From positions 11,064,392-11,128,391 of the forward strand of contig NC_080734.1 in NCBI RefSeq assembly GCF_019097595.1: a stretch of 64,000 nt of DNA, in the 5' to 3' direction. A program made the translations under genes and the position numbers. This DNA comes from Hemibagrus wyckioides (taxonomy: Eukaryota > Chordata > Actinopteri > Siluriformes > Bagridae). This document shows, one piece after another, positions 25,013 to 36,600 of this stretch (positions are counted from its first letter, which is position 1; every line of letters begins with the position of its first letter). The notes beneath the pieces are model-generated. The model was given only the letters and a program-made list of their open reading frames with translations, made no database searches and was not told where the DNA came from.

Positions 25013-26269
25013 ATGAAGGCGATCAGTCCAGTGCTGCCGATGCGAAGGACTCACGTCAACTCGCACGCGCAGGATCTCGGGATATGGAGAAGTAAGAGCG
25101 CGTGGGACGAGCCGCTTGGTGTGCTTTGTGACATGAACGACTGCTACAGCCGCCTGAAAGAGCTGGTGCCCAGCCTGCCGCAGGACCGGAGCGTCAGTAA
25201 GATGGAGATCCTGCAGCATGTCATCGATTATATTCTGGACCTTCAGATCGCGCTGGACTCCAGCTCGGATAATGCGAGTCCTCAAACGCAGCGACGTCCT
25301 GGTCAAGCAGGAGTTTCCTCCAGTACTGACTCTGATATCAGCTCCTTCCAGGTAAAGACACGCATAGTATCACGTGCGCATTTAACAAAGTTCAGCAGGA
25401 CGTAAATAATGTCTGCATGTGTTCATTCAGTTCATTTTACACCAGTGTATTGCTGTGTGTCGTGGTCATGCACAATATTACAAGCTTCCCCACTGACCAT
25501 TTGTTGCTTCCTTGGACTTCTTTATGCAGGGCACGGTCCACAAAGTGCACACAACTACGAAGCACTTAAAATAGCATGGGTATAAGATACAAAACATATA
25601 CGACTAAGAAAGCTGGTTTGTACAAAAGTAAATAATTGTACAACAAATGCATAAAGAGTATATGTGCGTATATACAGACACAGCTGGACTGTCAGTCTGT
25701 CCAGCACATTGTCCAGACTTTTACTGAACCTATCTACTGTTATTAAAGTCTGACTAATATAATATCAATGTAATTCCCTAGTTTCTTATAAGGATTTACT
25801 ATATTAATAAATGTTTAAGTGTTTAAATATAGTCATTTACATAGTGGTTTCCCTCTGTATAACATATTAATGAAATATAAAAAGTAGCCTAAACAAACCA
25901 GAAGGACTTCACACTTTTGGGACAACAGGATGTGACTATAACCTGAAGCATCCGCAATATCAACATCATTGAATATCATATCTACAGGTGCCCGTTTTAC
26001 ACAGAAACCTATTCCACCTCACACAAAATCAGAAAACAATGCGGGGAAAGATGAATTAGTTTGTTAATTAATTCATTTACAGAAGAAGCCTATAAACATG
26101 TCATAAAACGGAATAGAATTGCGTACAAGTGCATAGAGTGTATGCAGTTTGTCGCTAAAGAAGAAGGCACATGCATGTGTAATTTATTTCAGTGTGTTGT
26201 GTTATTTCTCCTCCCCAGATAAGCCACTTTGCAAGAGAAACCAACACAGATGACCAGATAACGATCTGA
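25013..26269 (+). CDS. id2: DNA-binding inhibitor ID2-like HLH protein (two coding exons)
   Basis: Nuclear dominant-negative HLH factor that pairs with E-proteins and blocks their DNA binding (family knowledge). CDS is 25013..25351 joined to 26219..26269, 129 residues; human ID2 has 134. Donor is CAG|GTAAAG and acceptor CTCCCCAG|ATA, phase 0, at the conserved ID intron position. The N-terminus MKAISPV matches ID2. The HLH spans about residues 39-81 with helix 2 reading [18 protein letters not shown], which separates ID2 from ID1, ID3 and ID4. No basic region precedes helix 1, as expected of an ID protein. Exon 2 encodes only 16 residues ([16 protein letters not shown]) and is divergent; the destruction-box RxxL of mammalian ID2 is absent. 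The ATG is the first after a TATA-driven start. Orthology to teleost id2a or id2b is not resolved here. Confidence 0.93.
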
Positions 26270-26703
26270 AGCGGTAAGACACGTGTTCTGACACAGTGGT
26301 TACAGTGTTATATGTATGTCTGCAGTTTCCTAATAGTTTCTAATTAAATATGAAATGCCCTATAAAGTCTTATGGCATCACTTTAAACGTGATACTGCAA
26401 GTGAGTGCACTTGCATGGGAAGGAACTTGGAAGAACCCGTTGTGTTTATGTGTGATAGTTTACATGTGGACAGATTTACAATTTGTACATGTCAGGATGT
26501 CCGAAGACCATGGTGTATGTACTATGGGATTGCTCAGAGCTTTAAACTTGAGGCCGGGTGGTGGTGGTGGTGGTGGTGGTGTGGGGGGTGAGGGTAAGGG
26601 GGAGAAAATGAACACCGCGGCTTCCTCTGCGGCGCCAGTGGGTCCGGATCTCTGCCTCCTCCTTCTCTAAACACGCCTTTCTCTCTCGCTGAATATTTTG
26701 CAG

Positions 26704-26946
26704 GTGTTTCTTTGGAGCAAAAACAGGACCCTCTTTTTTTTTTTGTTGTTATCCTTCCGTGTACTTTCGCCTGGACTTCATCTTGACTGACACGGATTTC
26801 CCTGGAACGGAGATAAACCATTCTGTATGTCTGATTTATATTTATCTGCAGGCCATACACGACCTTACTTCCAAAGGAAGACCTCCTTACAGGACTGAGA
26901 GGACCAATTGTTTCAAAAAAAAAAAATAAAAAGAAAGGAAAATAAA
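26704..26946 (+). other. id2: id2 3'UTR exon
   Basis: Exon 2 ends four bases past the stop at 26273 with the donor GCG|GTAAGA. A polypyrimidine-AG acceptor (TATTTTGCAG) ends at 26703. This third, untranslated exon reproduces the usual ID-gene layout. AATAAA signals occur at 26925-26930 and 26941-26946; another at 27240-27245 would give a longer end. The exact cleavage site is not visible. Confidence 0.65.
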
Positions 26947-27833
26947 CAGAAAGGGGGAACACATTTTGAGAAGATGTCAAACAGCAGGCTTGGTGTGATC
27001 AGACATCAGAGATGATCACTGCAGTGCTGAGAGACTAACAGATCATGTTACTATGACACACAAAGTGTTACCTTTATTTCAGTTTTTATGCAGTTCTTTT
27101 AACAGAATTTATGCAGCACTATTCACTATCTAGACCTTGCCTAAAGCCATCCCTGAGCCAGTAGAGGGTGCTGCAGCTGACCTTCTGCTCTACTCCATTC
27201 AGACACTTGGCCACGTGGGCCTGCTTTATTTCTAAACTAAAATAAACCACCATATTGATTTTAGAATCAAGCTGATACATTTTTTATTTTATCATGACAT
27301 TAAAATAATATTCTATTAATATAATCTTTCAATACCATTACCGTTATTGTACATTTAGCCGTTTGCCCCCTTCCAGGTGAGGGATAGTTGAAATGATCAC
27401 ACGTAATAAGAACGTGTTACCTGGTACAGGAATAAATATTAGAAATTTCCCCAGCACTGATTCTAAATCACTACATGGGCATGAGATGAACAGTGTGTGT
27501 GTGTGTGTGTGTATGTGTGTGAATGAATGTTAAAGCAGGGTGAACAGTAAAGGTTCACAGCGTGCCATTCCTATAAAGCGCATCAATGTTTTTCTTTAAT
27601 TCTGCTGGAATGTGATGTTAGTAATGCCAAATGATTTTCTATAAATAATGTAAATTGCACTTTTATATAAAATAAATTATGATGTAGACTACTAAATGGG
27701 CCACTTGTCTTTATATTGACTTTTTATATTGACTCTAGGCATACAAGTTAAGAACTGTTCTGTTCAGTTCAAATAGCTAGGGAGAAAACATTAGTTTAAA
27801 GAAGAACGCACTGGGGCCAAGTTTTATAAATAA

Positions 27834-28350
27834 GTATGTGGAAGTACACACAAGAAATATTCCAAAGGTTTGTGGACACACTCATATGTGGTTCTTTACC
27901 AAACTGTTGCCACAAACTTGGAAGCACACAGTTGTGTAGAATGTTTTTGTTTGCTGTAGCATTACAGTTTCCCATTAGTGGGAAGTCCCAAACCTGTTCC
28001 AGCATGACAAAGCTCCTGTGTGCAAAAGCGTGGCCCATGAAGACATGGTTTGTCAATGTTGGAGTGGAAGAACTTGAGTGTCCTGCACAGAGCCCTGACC
28101 TCAACCCCACTGATAACCTTTGGGATGATCTGGATCACCGACTGCACACCAGACCTCCTCACCTAACATAAGCAGCTGACCTCACTAATGCTCTCGTAGA
28201 TGAATGAGCACCAATCTCCACAGCCCTGCAACAAAATCTGGTAAAACACCTGATCAGTTACATTAAATGGTAGAAATTGTGGTTATTACTATTCTTAACT
28301 ATGGCATAAACACATGAGTGTTACAGCCAGGTATCCACAAACTTATGCCC
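27834..28350 (+). mobile_element. Tc1-like remnant, third family
   Basis: Left end near GGTTTGTGGACAC (27868) and right end near GTATCCACAAACTTATGCCC (28330) are inverted. The transposase fragment includes SSMTKLLCAKAWPMKTW and [19 protein letters not shown], with the catalytic Glu replaced by Asp (NPTDNLW). Only the C-terminal third is kept. Ends are approximate. Confidence 0.7.
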
Positions 28351-28362
28351 ATAAAGTGTATA

Positions 28363-28730
28363 TACCGATCAGGCAGAATATTATGACCACCAGCCTAATA
28401 TTGTGTTGGTCCCCCTTTTGCTGCCAAAACAGACCTGACCTGATGAGGCATGGACTCCACTAGATCCCTGAAGGTGTGCTGTGGTATCTGGCACCAAGAT
28501 GTTAGCAGCAGATCCAGTCGTCTAGCCATCACAATCTGGCCCTTGTCAAACTTGCTCAAATCCTCACGCTTCCCCATTTTTCTTGCCCATTTGTCATGCT
28601 CACATCAACTTTGAGGACAAAATGTTCACTCGCTGCCTGATATATCCCACCCACTAACAGGTGCCATGATGAGATAATCGGTATTATTCACTTCACCTGT
28701 CACTGCTCATAAAGTCATGGCCGATCAGTG
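28363..28730 (-). mobile_element. short deletion derivative of a second Tc1 family (GATCAGGCATAACATTATGACC ends)
   Basis: Terminal repeats around CCGATCAGGCAGAATATTATGACC and TCATGGCCGATCAGTG, next to TA at both ends. An internal deletion joins the transposase start ([22 protein letters not shown]) to its end ([13 protein letters not shown] ... [10 protein letters not shown]) in one open 60-codon frame, 28577-28395. The element is about 370 bp, compared with roughly 1.3 kb or more for complete Tc1 elements. Confidence 0.8.
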
Positions 28731-28929
28731 TACTTGCTGTTTAAATCCAAAAGATTGACCATTATATGTCTCTGTGCAAATGCCTTGGATGATAGTATAA
28801 CAATACACTCCATTTTTATTCATGAACTTGTGGACACTATAACTAACCGATGCCATTGATTAGATTCAGTTTCTGACTGCATTTGATTAGTGTGTTCTTG
28901 ATAAAGTTAGTTAAAGATTTGTTTAAAAA

Positions 28930-29225
28930 GGATGGATGGATTAAAGCCCAGTGTGGACAGCTTTATCTTAGTCAGGGTTGCAGTGGCTCTGTGAAACACT
29001 GTGGACAAGACAGGAATATTCCCTGAAAGGCATGCCAGTCCATCACAGGTCACCATTCACACAGATTCATACACTCTCACACACCTAGGGGTAATTTATC
29101 TTAGCCAATCCACCTAGTGGCATGATTGCGAGACACAGAGAGAACATGTGAAACCTCATGGCCAGTAACCCGAGTTCAGGATCGAACCAGGGACCTGCTG
29201 TGAGGCAGTGCTACACCCACTGCAA
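28930..29225 (-). repeat. diverged fish SINE/LINE-like repeat
   Basis: Same family as 4080-4389: GCCAGTCCATCACAGGTCACCATTCACACAG, CTAGGGGTAATTTATCTTAGCCAATCC, GGATCGAACCAGGGACC, GTGAGGCAGTGCTACACCCACTGC. Confidence 0.6.
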
Positions 29226-29372
29226 AAATATATAATTATAATATATAAAATATCCTAGTGATACACACTGCACACAGCCATTTAAAAACCAGTTCTGTTT
29301 TTAATTTAAATAACTAGATTGCTCTAAACACACATAAAAGCCCCATAAAGCAGAAAATCTCATTATATTGAG

Positions 29373-30160
29373 TTTATTTTTCTCCACATGACAGACAGTA
29401 CAGTTCTCACATCCACTCCTTTGCCTTAGGCAGCTAATACAAGTAAACAGACAAAACACAAGCTCAGTACATGCAACTTCTTACGCTGTTCCACGTTTGA
29501 CATTTAATGCAGTGAGCCACATGCATGACACCGCTTCTAATGTTTTAGAAGGTTTTCTTAAACTTTAGGTCAGGATCAGTAGCTTGCCCAAACAATGAAT
29601 ACGCTTTTAACCATAAGAGATGGCTTTTTTGTTTTAGTCCCGAGTTTGAAGTTTAAGCAAAACCTTTAATATTTAGACAGGAAGCATGCAACTGACACTC
29701 AACACAACACAACACAACAGTGTTTCATCGCTGAGTAAGCAATGAGCATGATGGTCAGTTTATGGGAACCTGTTTCTGATGGAGTAACTAAGCATTAGCT
29801 GATGCATTTAATAATAGCCAAAATTATTAGTGTTATTTTACTACATGGCCTAAGTGCTCATGTTCAACCTTGGCCAATGTAATATTCAAATAGAGTTCAA
29901 AGCAATAATACTGTTATATTTCACAAAAAGGACTATTAAATAAAATTTATTCTAAAATTAAATGATAAACAAGGATGTAGGCAGCATTTAAGCAAGTAAA
30001 CTACAGTGGACAGACTACCACTATTCAATACTGAAATACAGTCACTGAACATCACTGAACAAACAGGGTTACACATTCCACTGAGCATGCATCACAACAC
30101 CAAACATCTAAACTGTGAGAGCAGCACCACACAACAGAGAACTTTGCCAGGACCAGGTTC
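29373..30160 (-). other. kidins220: kidins220 3'UTR
   Basis: Non-coding DNA following the stop codon at 30161-30163. AATAAA signals on the minus strand are at 29951-29946 and 29378-29373, giving a 3'UTR of roughly 210 or 790 nt. No repeat is recognised in this interval, consistent with a real UTR. Which signal is used cannot be told from sequence. Confidence 0.5.
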
Positions 30161-32436
30161 TCACAAGATGCTCTCACGCTCCTCGCTGAAGACTACTGTG
30201 TCAGAGGTCACAGTGCAGATCTCAGGTGGATCTCCGGGGTTTAGACCTCTCTTCAAGTGCACTACACGTACATTTTCATTGTGGGTGGTGGATGTGGGTG
30301 TTGAGGTGGTGGTGGTGCTGCTGGACCCGGGGGTTACGATGACCTCACTGGCAGTGGTGTTGGAACTTTCATTTGGCTGGCGTGGACGGTTCCCCTGCTG
30401 GGTGTTGGCGTTGTTGTTGAGGGTGTTGTTGCTGGGAGTGCGGTTGAGGTTATAGCTTCTAGATGAAGGCCAGCTTTCCTCAGGGCTACTGGCCAGGAGG
30501 CTGCACTGGTCTTCTGAGCAGATTGACATGCGTGCGACTGCCGGATCCTGGAGGCCACTCAAACTGTTGGGCAAGCCTCTCTTGCGGGCTAGGCTCTCCT
30601 CGTCTAGCTCTATAAGGTTGGTTCTCTCTGATTGAGACAGGTCAGCCTCCTCGTCTTGTAGAGAATGATTGGGTGAGCTTTCGTTAGAACGGACACCTGA
30701 ATCAGATGAATCCTTCTTGTCCAACATGCCATCAGAAAGGTACTCTTTTCCTTTGGCTAAAGAAGAATCCTCATTCTCGCGCTTGGGTTCTATTTTCTTG
30801 CCATCCTTGATTAAGGGGGTGTTATCAGACTCTTCTGACTCTTCATCATCACTAGTCAGTTTCTGGTAGCGCAATCCTCCTGCGGCCTTCAGCTTCAGGT
30901 CAGCACTCTGGAAGAGGCCCAGCTTCTCTGCGGAAGACTTGCGTCCAAGCAGGGACTTAGACGAACCGTGGTCAACCTTCTCGTCTTCCTCACTGATGGG
31001 GTCTAAAGTGGCAGCTTCATTGGAAGCATAGTCAGTTGTATCCACCGCTGGCTTTCCACCAGCTCTTTTGGAGTAGGACTTCCGTCCATCTTGATCACCG
31101 CCATCTTTATTCTTATCATCAGAACTGGAGTGCATAAACTGGCCTGGATGGGGCTGCACTGGCTTCTCCACCCCACTGCCTGTTGCCTCAAGCCCCACCA
31201 TTGAGGCAATGTACTCTTGGTAGGCATTGCGGTACTCAGCCTGTTGCTTGTCAGTTAGTTTGCAGATCTCATTGGAGGACTCCTGGGAATTCAGACTGGA
31301 CATGCTGGGGGTGCGGTGTGTAGTGTTCTGCAAAGAGTATTGCGAGAATCAATTTGATCAACCACTAAAAGATAACAAGAATAGGATCTAGAAAATTCAC
31401 CATCCATGACTCACCATCCATGAAGGATTGGGATTTCTCTGAAGCTCATCCAGGCCCACATTAGAGAGCTCCTCAAAGCTAAGGTTGAAGTTGTACATAG
31501 GTGAGGTATCATTGTTGGCTCCTTGGCCTGAAGTACCACGATTTCTACTAGTCTCTCCATGTGCCACCATGCTACTGCCCTGCTCACTAGGGGCCTCTTC
31601 ATGTAGGACTTGGCTTTCCAAATTACGCAAATCCATCACCTGCACATATCAGGGTGTCATTAGGGTGCATTCCTGTAGCCTTAAGGAAAAAGCATGCCTG
31701 TTTTTTAGTTAGTCTGTCATGCTACTTAAAAAGCAATAGGCCTCTAATCTAAAGAATAAAGAACTATACAATTCATGATGTGCCACTGGTGTGCTGGGAA
31801 GGGCTCAGGGCAATGGGGGCTCTACACAACTTGCATAGTTTGCATATAGGAAGGAACTGATTAAAGCTTTGCCTCCATTACACCTGCAGCTGGCAAAAGG
31901 CTTTGGCATCACTGCCTCACCTTCTGGGACAAAACAAAAACATCATTTGGCAGAATTCGGATCGGTTTACTTGTTCCAAACATGCTGTTTTGATACTGCT
32001 TTCAAATATTCAGCGTTTTCTTTTTAGAAACAATGAATCAAATAAATAGCTAGTTCAAAGAGAACTTTAAATGTACTCACATTTCCTCTAAAGAGCTGCC
32101 AGTCTCCAAAGTTCATGTTCATCTCTTTCTTTAGCTCATCCAGGTTACACTGGGATAAAACCCGTCCATTGACATTGGCCTGTGTGAAATAGTGATTAGA
32201 AGCATTACAACTTTCAATTTGGAAAAGATAAGACATCTCTCTCTCTCTCTTCCTCTCTCACACATGCACACACACACATATATACATAAAGAACATACCT
32301 TCTTAATGGTGGCTGTGTATTGGGCCAGCATGGCTTGGTCAATCCCTTCTATTCCTCTGAGACACTCACACACCATGTCTGTATTCATGGCGCTGAGCAG
32401 CACAGGTGGGGTGCCTGACACCACAGAGGCAGTGCC
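30161..32436 (-). other. kidins220: kidins220 SAM-like region and C-terminal tail with PDZ ligand
   Basis: Exons 32299-32436 and 32081-32179 encode an alpha-helical SAM-like segment ([13 protein letters not shown] ... [14 protein letters not shown]). Exon 31415-31639 and the large terminal exon 30161-31327 encode a serine/acidic low-complexity tail with conserved blocks such as [19 protein letters not shown] and [18 protein letters not shown]. The protein ends ERESIL, a class I PDZ ligand (S at -2, L at 0), as in mammalian Kidins220, which binds syntrophin through it (family knowledge). Confidence 0.88.
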
Positions 32437-33601
32437 CTGATGCACACAACATACACGGACAGAGAAAATAATTAGGTTCTTCACATTAGTAAGACCTGCA
32501 CACTTATGACAAGCCTTCTCAGACCTTCAAAAAGAAGCTAGACAAAGCACATTGGGCAAAAAATTCAAATATCATGCTTGCTGTTAGTATGCAATCCAAG
32601 CTATCCTAAGAATAGGAGAAGAGCTTGAATGTAAACTCTAGCAAAGAGGAGCGTTATACTGAAATAAATAATTGTAGAAATGGCAAGGAGCAGTGCCTAG
32701 TAAGCTAAAAATGGTTAAGTGAATCACTGCACTTTAATGGAATTTATAGCTACTGAAAAGATACAAGCAGTTTTCAAAGTCTGTTAGTACTGGGAATCTA
32801 CACAAAATCAAGGAAAATCACGACTCTAATCTATAGTATAGAACTAGAGTACAGTGCTATTTACACATTTTTATACCAGATTACTGAAAACTAGCACTAA
32901 GATTCATGTAAAAAAAATTCTGTGACACAGCATTAATGACACAGTTTATAAGATACCTGGTCAGGGATTGAGGTGAAATGATCTCTTGGATATAGATATC
33001 TTTTTCATGAGCTATATAAAACAATACTGTGGGGGAAGAAGTTATGCTGCCAGCGTAAAACTGTAAGGCATTTAAAAAAAAGAAATAAGACATGCCTGAG
33101 TAAAACAGGCGTCTTTATTATTACTCAAGTTTAGCTTTATATTTAACACCTTAGCTTCTCCTTCCCTGCTGAGACTAGTTCAGTTCCCAAAAGGCATGCT
33201 GGGAGTGCTTGGTGCAGAAGAAGTGTGTGTAAAAGAAGGAGAGAGGGTGAAAAGGCATTTTTAAGGATGGGCAGCATGAACAGGGCAGCACAGCAGCAGT
33301 GTTTAAGCCAAGTCTAGAGGAATTCAGTACCTGCTTCTTTTTCAAAGACGCTACCTTACACTGCTCAAAAGGAGAGAAGGAGAGGAGGGAAGAGACAGAG
33401 GAGGTGGAGAATGTGAGGGAACCACATATAGGCCATTTGCAATGAAACAGGAAAAAAGTGTATCAAGGGAGCAGGTATGTTTTTCGCAAAGCAGGTGGAG
33501 TTTCTATTCCACTATGGGCTCCAGTGAGCATTAGACAGCTGGTGGTTGACGTCACTGACACTCTGTGCGTGTGTGTGAACAGACGGCAGGAACTTAACTG
33601 T

Positions 33602-33638
<37 letters not shown>

Positions 33639-36600
33639 TGCAGAGCAAAGTACTCTGCTTAAATGTTACAATTGTTAAGAGTTTGGCATTAAAAAGACCA
33701 AAAAGGACAAAAATATAATTGTGCACTATTGCTAGTTTGTACATAATAAAGTTTTAAAAAAGAAAATCTCTCACACTACACCAAATACACTAATGAGAAA
33801 TAATGTGTCCTGTTGGATGCAGAACAGTTGTTAGATCTAAATAAAAATATAGCTATGAGTAAAAGAGCTACAAATGAAACATAGTACACAGTAAAATCAG
33901 AGCCAGTCTATAAGGCACTACTTCTAGGGTCCAGTACTTACGATTGCAGAGCTAGGCTCCCTGGGATGGCTCGCTTTAATGAATGGGCGTGGAGGTGCAG
34001 GGATGTAAGTGGGATGGGTGCTGCCAGTGTACTGCCTGGGCAGCACATAAACATGGTGGGGGAAATAAGGCTGGGAGAGGGAGTTTTGGAGAAGGAAACA
34101 AATTTAGCAAATGAAAAATAAACACAAACTCAAAATATTCTAACAATGGGGTTTCTGCTGACACACACATACACACACACACACACACACACAAACACAT
34201 GCATGAAATTTAATAATAATACAGGACATAAAACTTAAAAAACTTAAACCAATGGAAATGATCAAATTAAATTCAACAATGATCTACTGCCAGGGAAATG
34301 ATCCATGATCCAGACCGGAGGAAAAAATATACCCAAAGTTGAACTGGACTCTAAGCAGTGGACCTCATCCATTAAATGAACAGACTGTGACTAGAAAAGT
34401 TACTGCACATCCAAAAACATAACTGGTCCAACAACAGGAACTAACTATTTTCCCACTAACTTGAGAGTCAATAGCAATGGTCAGAGTGAAGAAGACAACA
34501 TGAATGAATTCAATTTCTGCTCAGTTGGTTCACCATCATATGCTGGTTGCAAGTACTCTTATAGTCAACAAGATTATTCAACACTGTGACAAAACATTTT
34601 AAGATTTTAATTTAAACCCATTGTTGAAAGCATTGCACTACATCTGCAATATAAAATCACTATAGTATGGATTTTAACATATTAAACGTTGATGTGGATC
34701 AAGAAATAAAAGCTGTAGGTTACAAATGCAAACAGCACCATTAAACAAACGTATTTAGTGTTTTATTCTTTAATATATATTTAATCAAGCATGTACGTGT
34801 TATCTAAATCAGCCAAAAATATGTTGCTAGCCCTACCCCTGAGTATCATTCCAGTTTTCTAGTCCTTATACTTCATAAGGTGCTTTTATTCATTAATCAA
34901 AAAATCCAATTAAAACATTTTAAACTAAATAAAATACCTTCATGTATGGAAGATCTTTAAAATTTCTATCTGACCCATCCAAAAGAACTACAGCAGCCTT
35001 AACACATAACTTAACAACTCAAAGGGAAAGCATTAGATCAGATAAACTTGTTAATTAACAAAGCTAAAACATAAGGTATCATATATGTCCCTTTGGGATG
35101 AATAAAGTATCTATCTATCTATGTCTCTATCTATCTATCTCGCCCGACTGTTGTTCTAACTCAGTGTGAACGCTGAAGGAAGCCTTTTTAAAGACACTTA
35201 CCCTGTTGTAATAGGGGTGCTGAGGACCAGCTATGCCACTGTAGAAGGCACTGTGGGGCTGAGGGGATACACCAGGTGCATTGTATGGCCCGTTGTATGA
35301 GGCGGTAGGTGAGCAGGCTGAGGAATGCTGGCTGTAGATGGATGTGGGACGGATAGCAGGGTCCTGCAGGGGCAGTGTGGGATATGTAACCCCACCCATG
35401 TTCATCTGCTCCCGAGCAGCACGGACATCTGAGGAGGCAGGAAACAGAGCAGCTGCAGTCTACTACAAGGCCTCCAGTGATAAAGAAAAACAAAATCTAA
35501 CACCTACTTCAGTCTGTTAACCTTCACATTTTGTTCACTTACTCAGCAAGATATCACTGACTCAGACCATTGTGTACTTTATTTAAAAACCATCATCTCA
35601 ATTTTCATCTCTGTTATTACAGTAATCCCCGGTTCATACACTATATTGCCAAAAGTATTCGCTCACCTGCCTTGACTCGCATATGAACTTAAGTGACATC
35701 CCATTCCTAATCCATAGGGTTCAATATGACGTCGGTCCACCCTTTGCAGCTATAACAGCTTCAACTCTTCTGGGAAGGCTGTCCACAAGGTTTAGGAGTG
35801 TGTTTATGGGAATTTTTGACCATTCTTCCAGAAGCGCATTTGTGAGGTCACACACTGATGTTGGACGAGAAGGCCTGGCTCTCAGTCTCCGCTCTAATTC
35901 ATCCCAAAGGTGTTCTATCGGGTTGAGGTCAGGACTCTGTGCAGGCCAGTCAAGTTCATCCACACCAGACTCTGTCATCCATGTCTTTATGGACCTTGCT
36001 TTGTGCACTGGTGCACAGTCATGTTGGAAGAGGAAGGGGCCAGCTCCAAACTGTTCCCACAAAGTTGGGAGCATGGAATTGTCCAAAATGTCTTGGTATG
36101 CTGAAGCATTCAGAGTTCCTTTCACTGGAACTAAGGGGCCAAGCCCAGCTCCTGAAAAACAACCCCACACCATAATCCCCCCTCCACCAAACTTTACACT
36201 TGGCACAGTGCAGTCAGACAAGTACCGTTCTCCTGGCAACCGCCAAACCCAGACTCGTCCATCAGATTGCCAGATGGAGAAGCGCGATTGGTCACTCCAG
36301 AGAACGCGTCTCCACTGCTCTAGAGTCCAGTGGCAGCGTGCTTTACACCACTGCATCCGACGCTTTGCATTGCACTTGGTGATGTATGGCTTGGATGCAG
36401 CTGCTCAGCCATGGAAACCCATTCCATGAAGCTCTCTGCACACTGTTCTTGAGCTAATCTGAAGGCCACATGAAGTTTGGAGGTCTGTAGCGATTGACTC
36501 TGCAGAAAGTTGGTGACCTCTTCGCACTATGCGCCTCAGCATCCGCTGACCCCGCTCCGTCAGTTTACGTGGCCTACCACTTCGTGGCTGAGTTGCTGTC

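Noticed and set aside
26534..26980. 148-codon open frame (-) over the id2 3' region
   Set aside because: Antisense to the id2 3'UTR exon; His run is the GGT repeat read backwards.
31401..31415. Second donor (ATGGATG|GTGAAT) 14 nt beyond the chosen kidins220 donor
   Set aside because: Would shift the frame; the first donor GTGAGT is stronger and fits the downstream phase.
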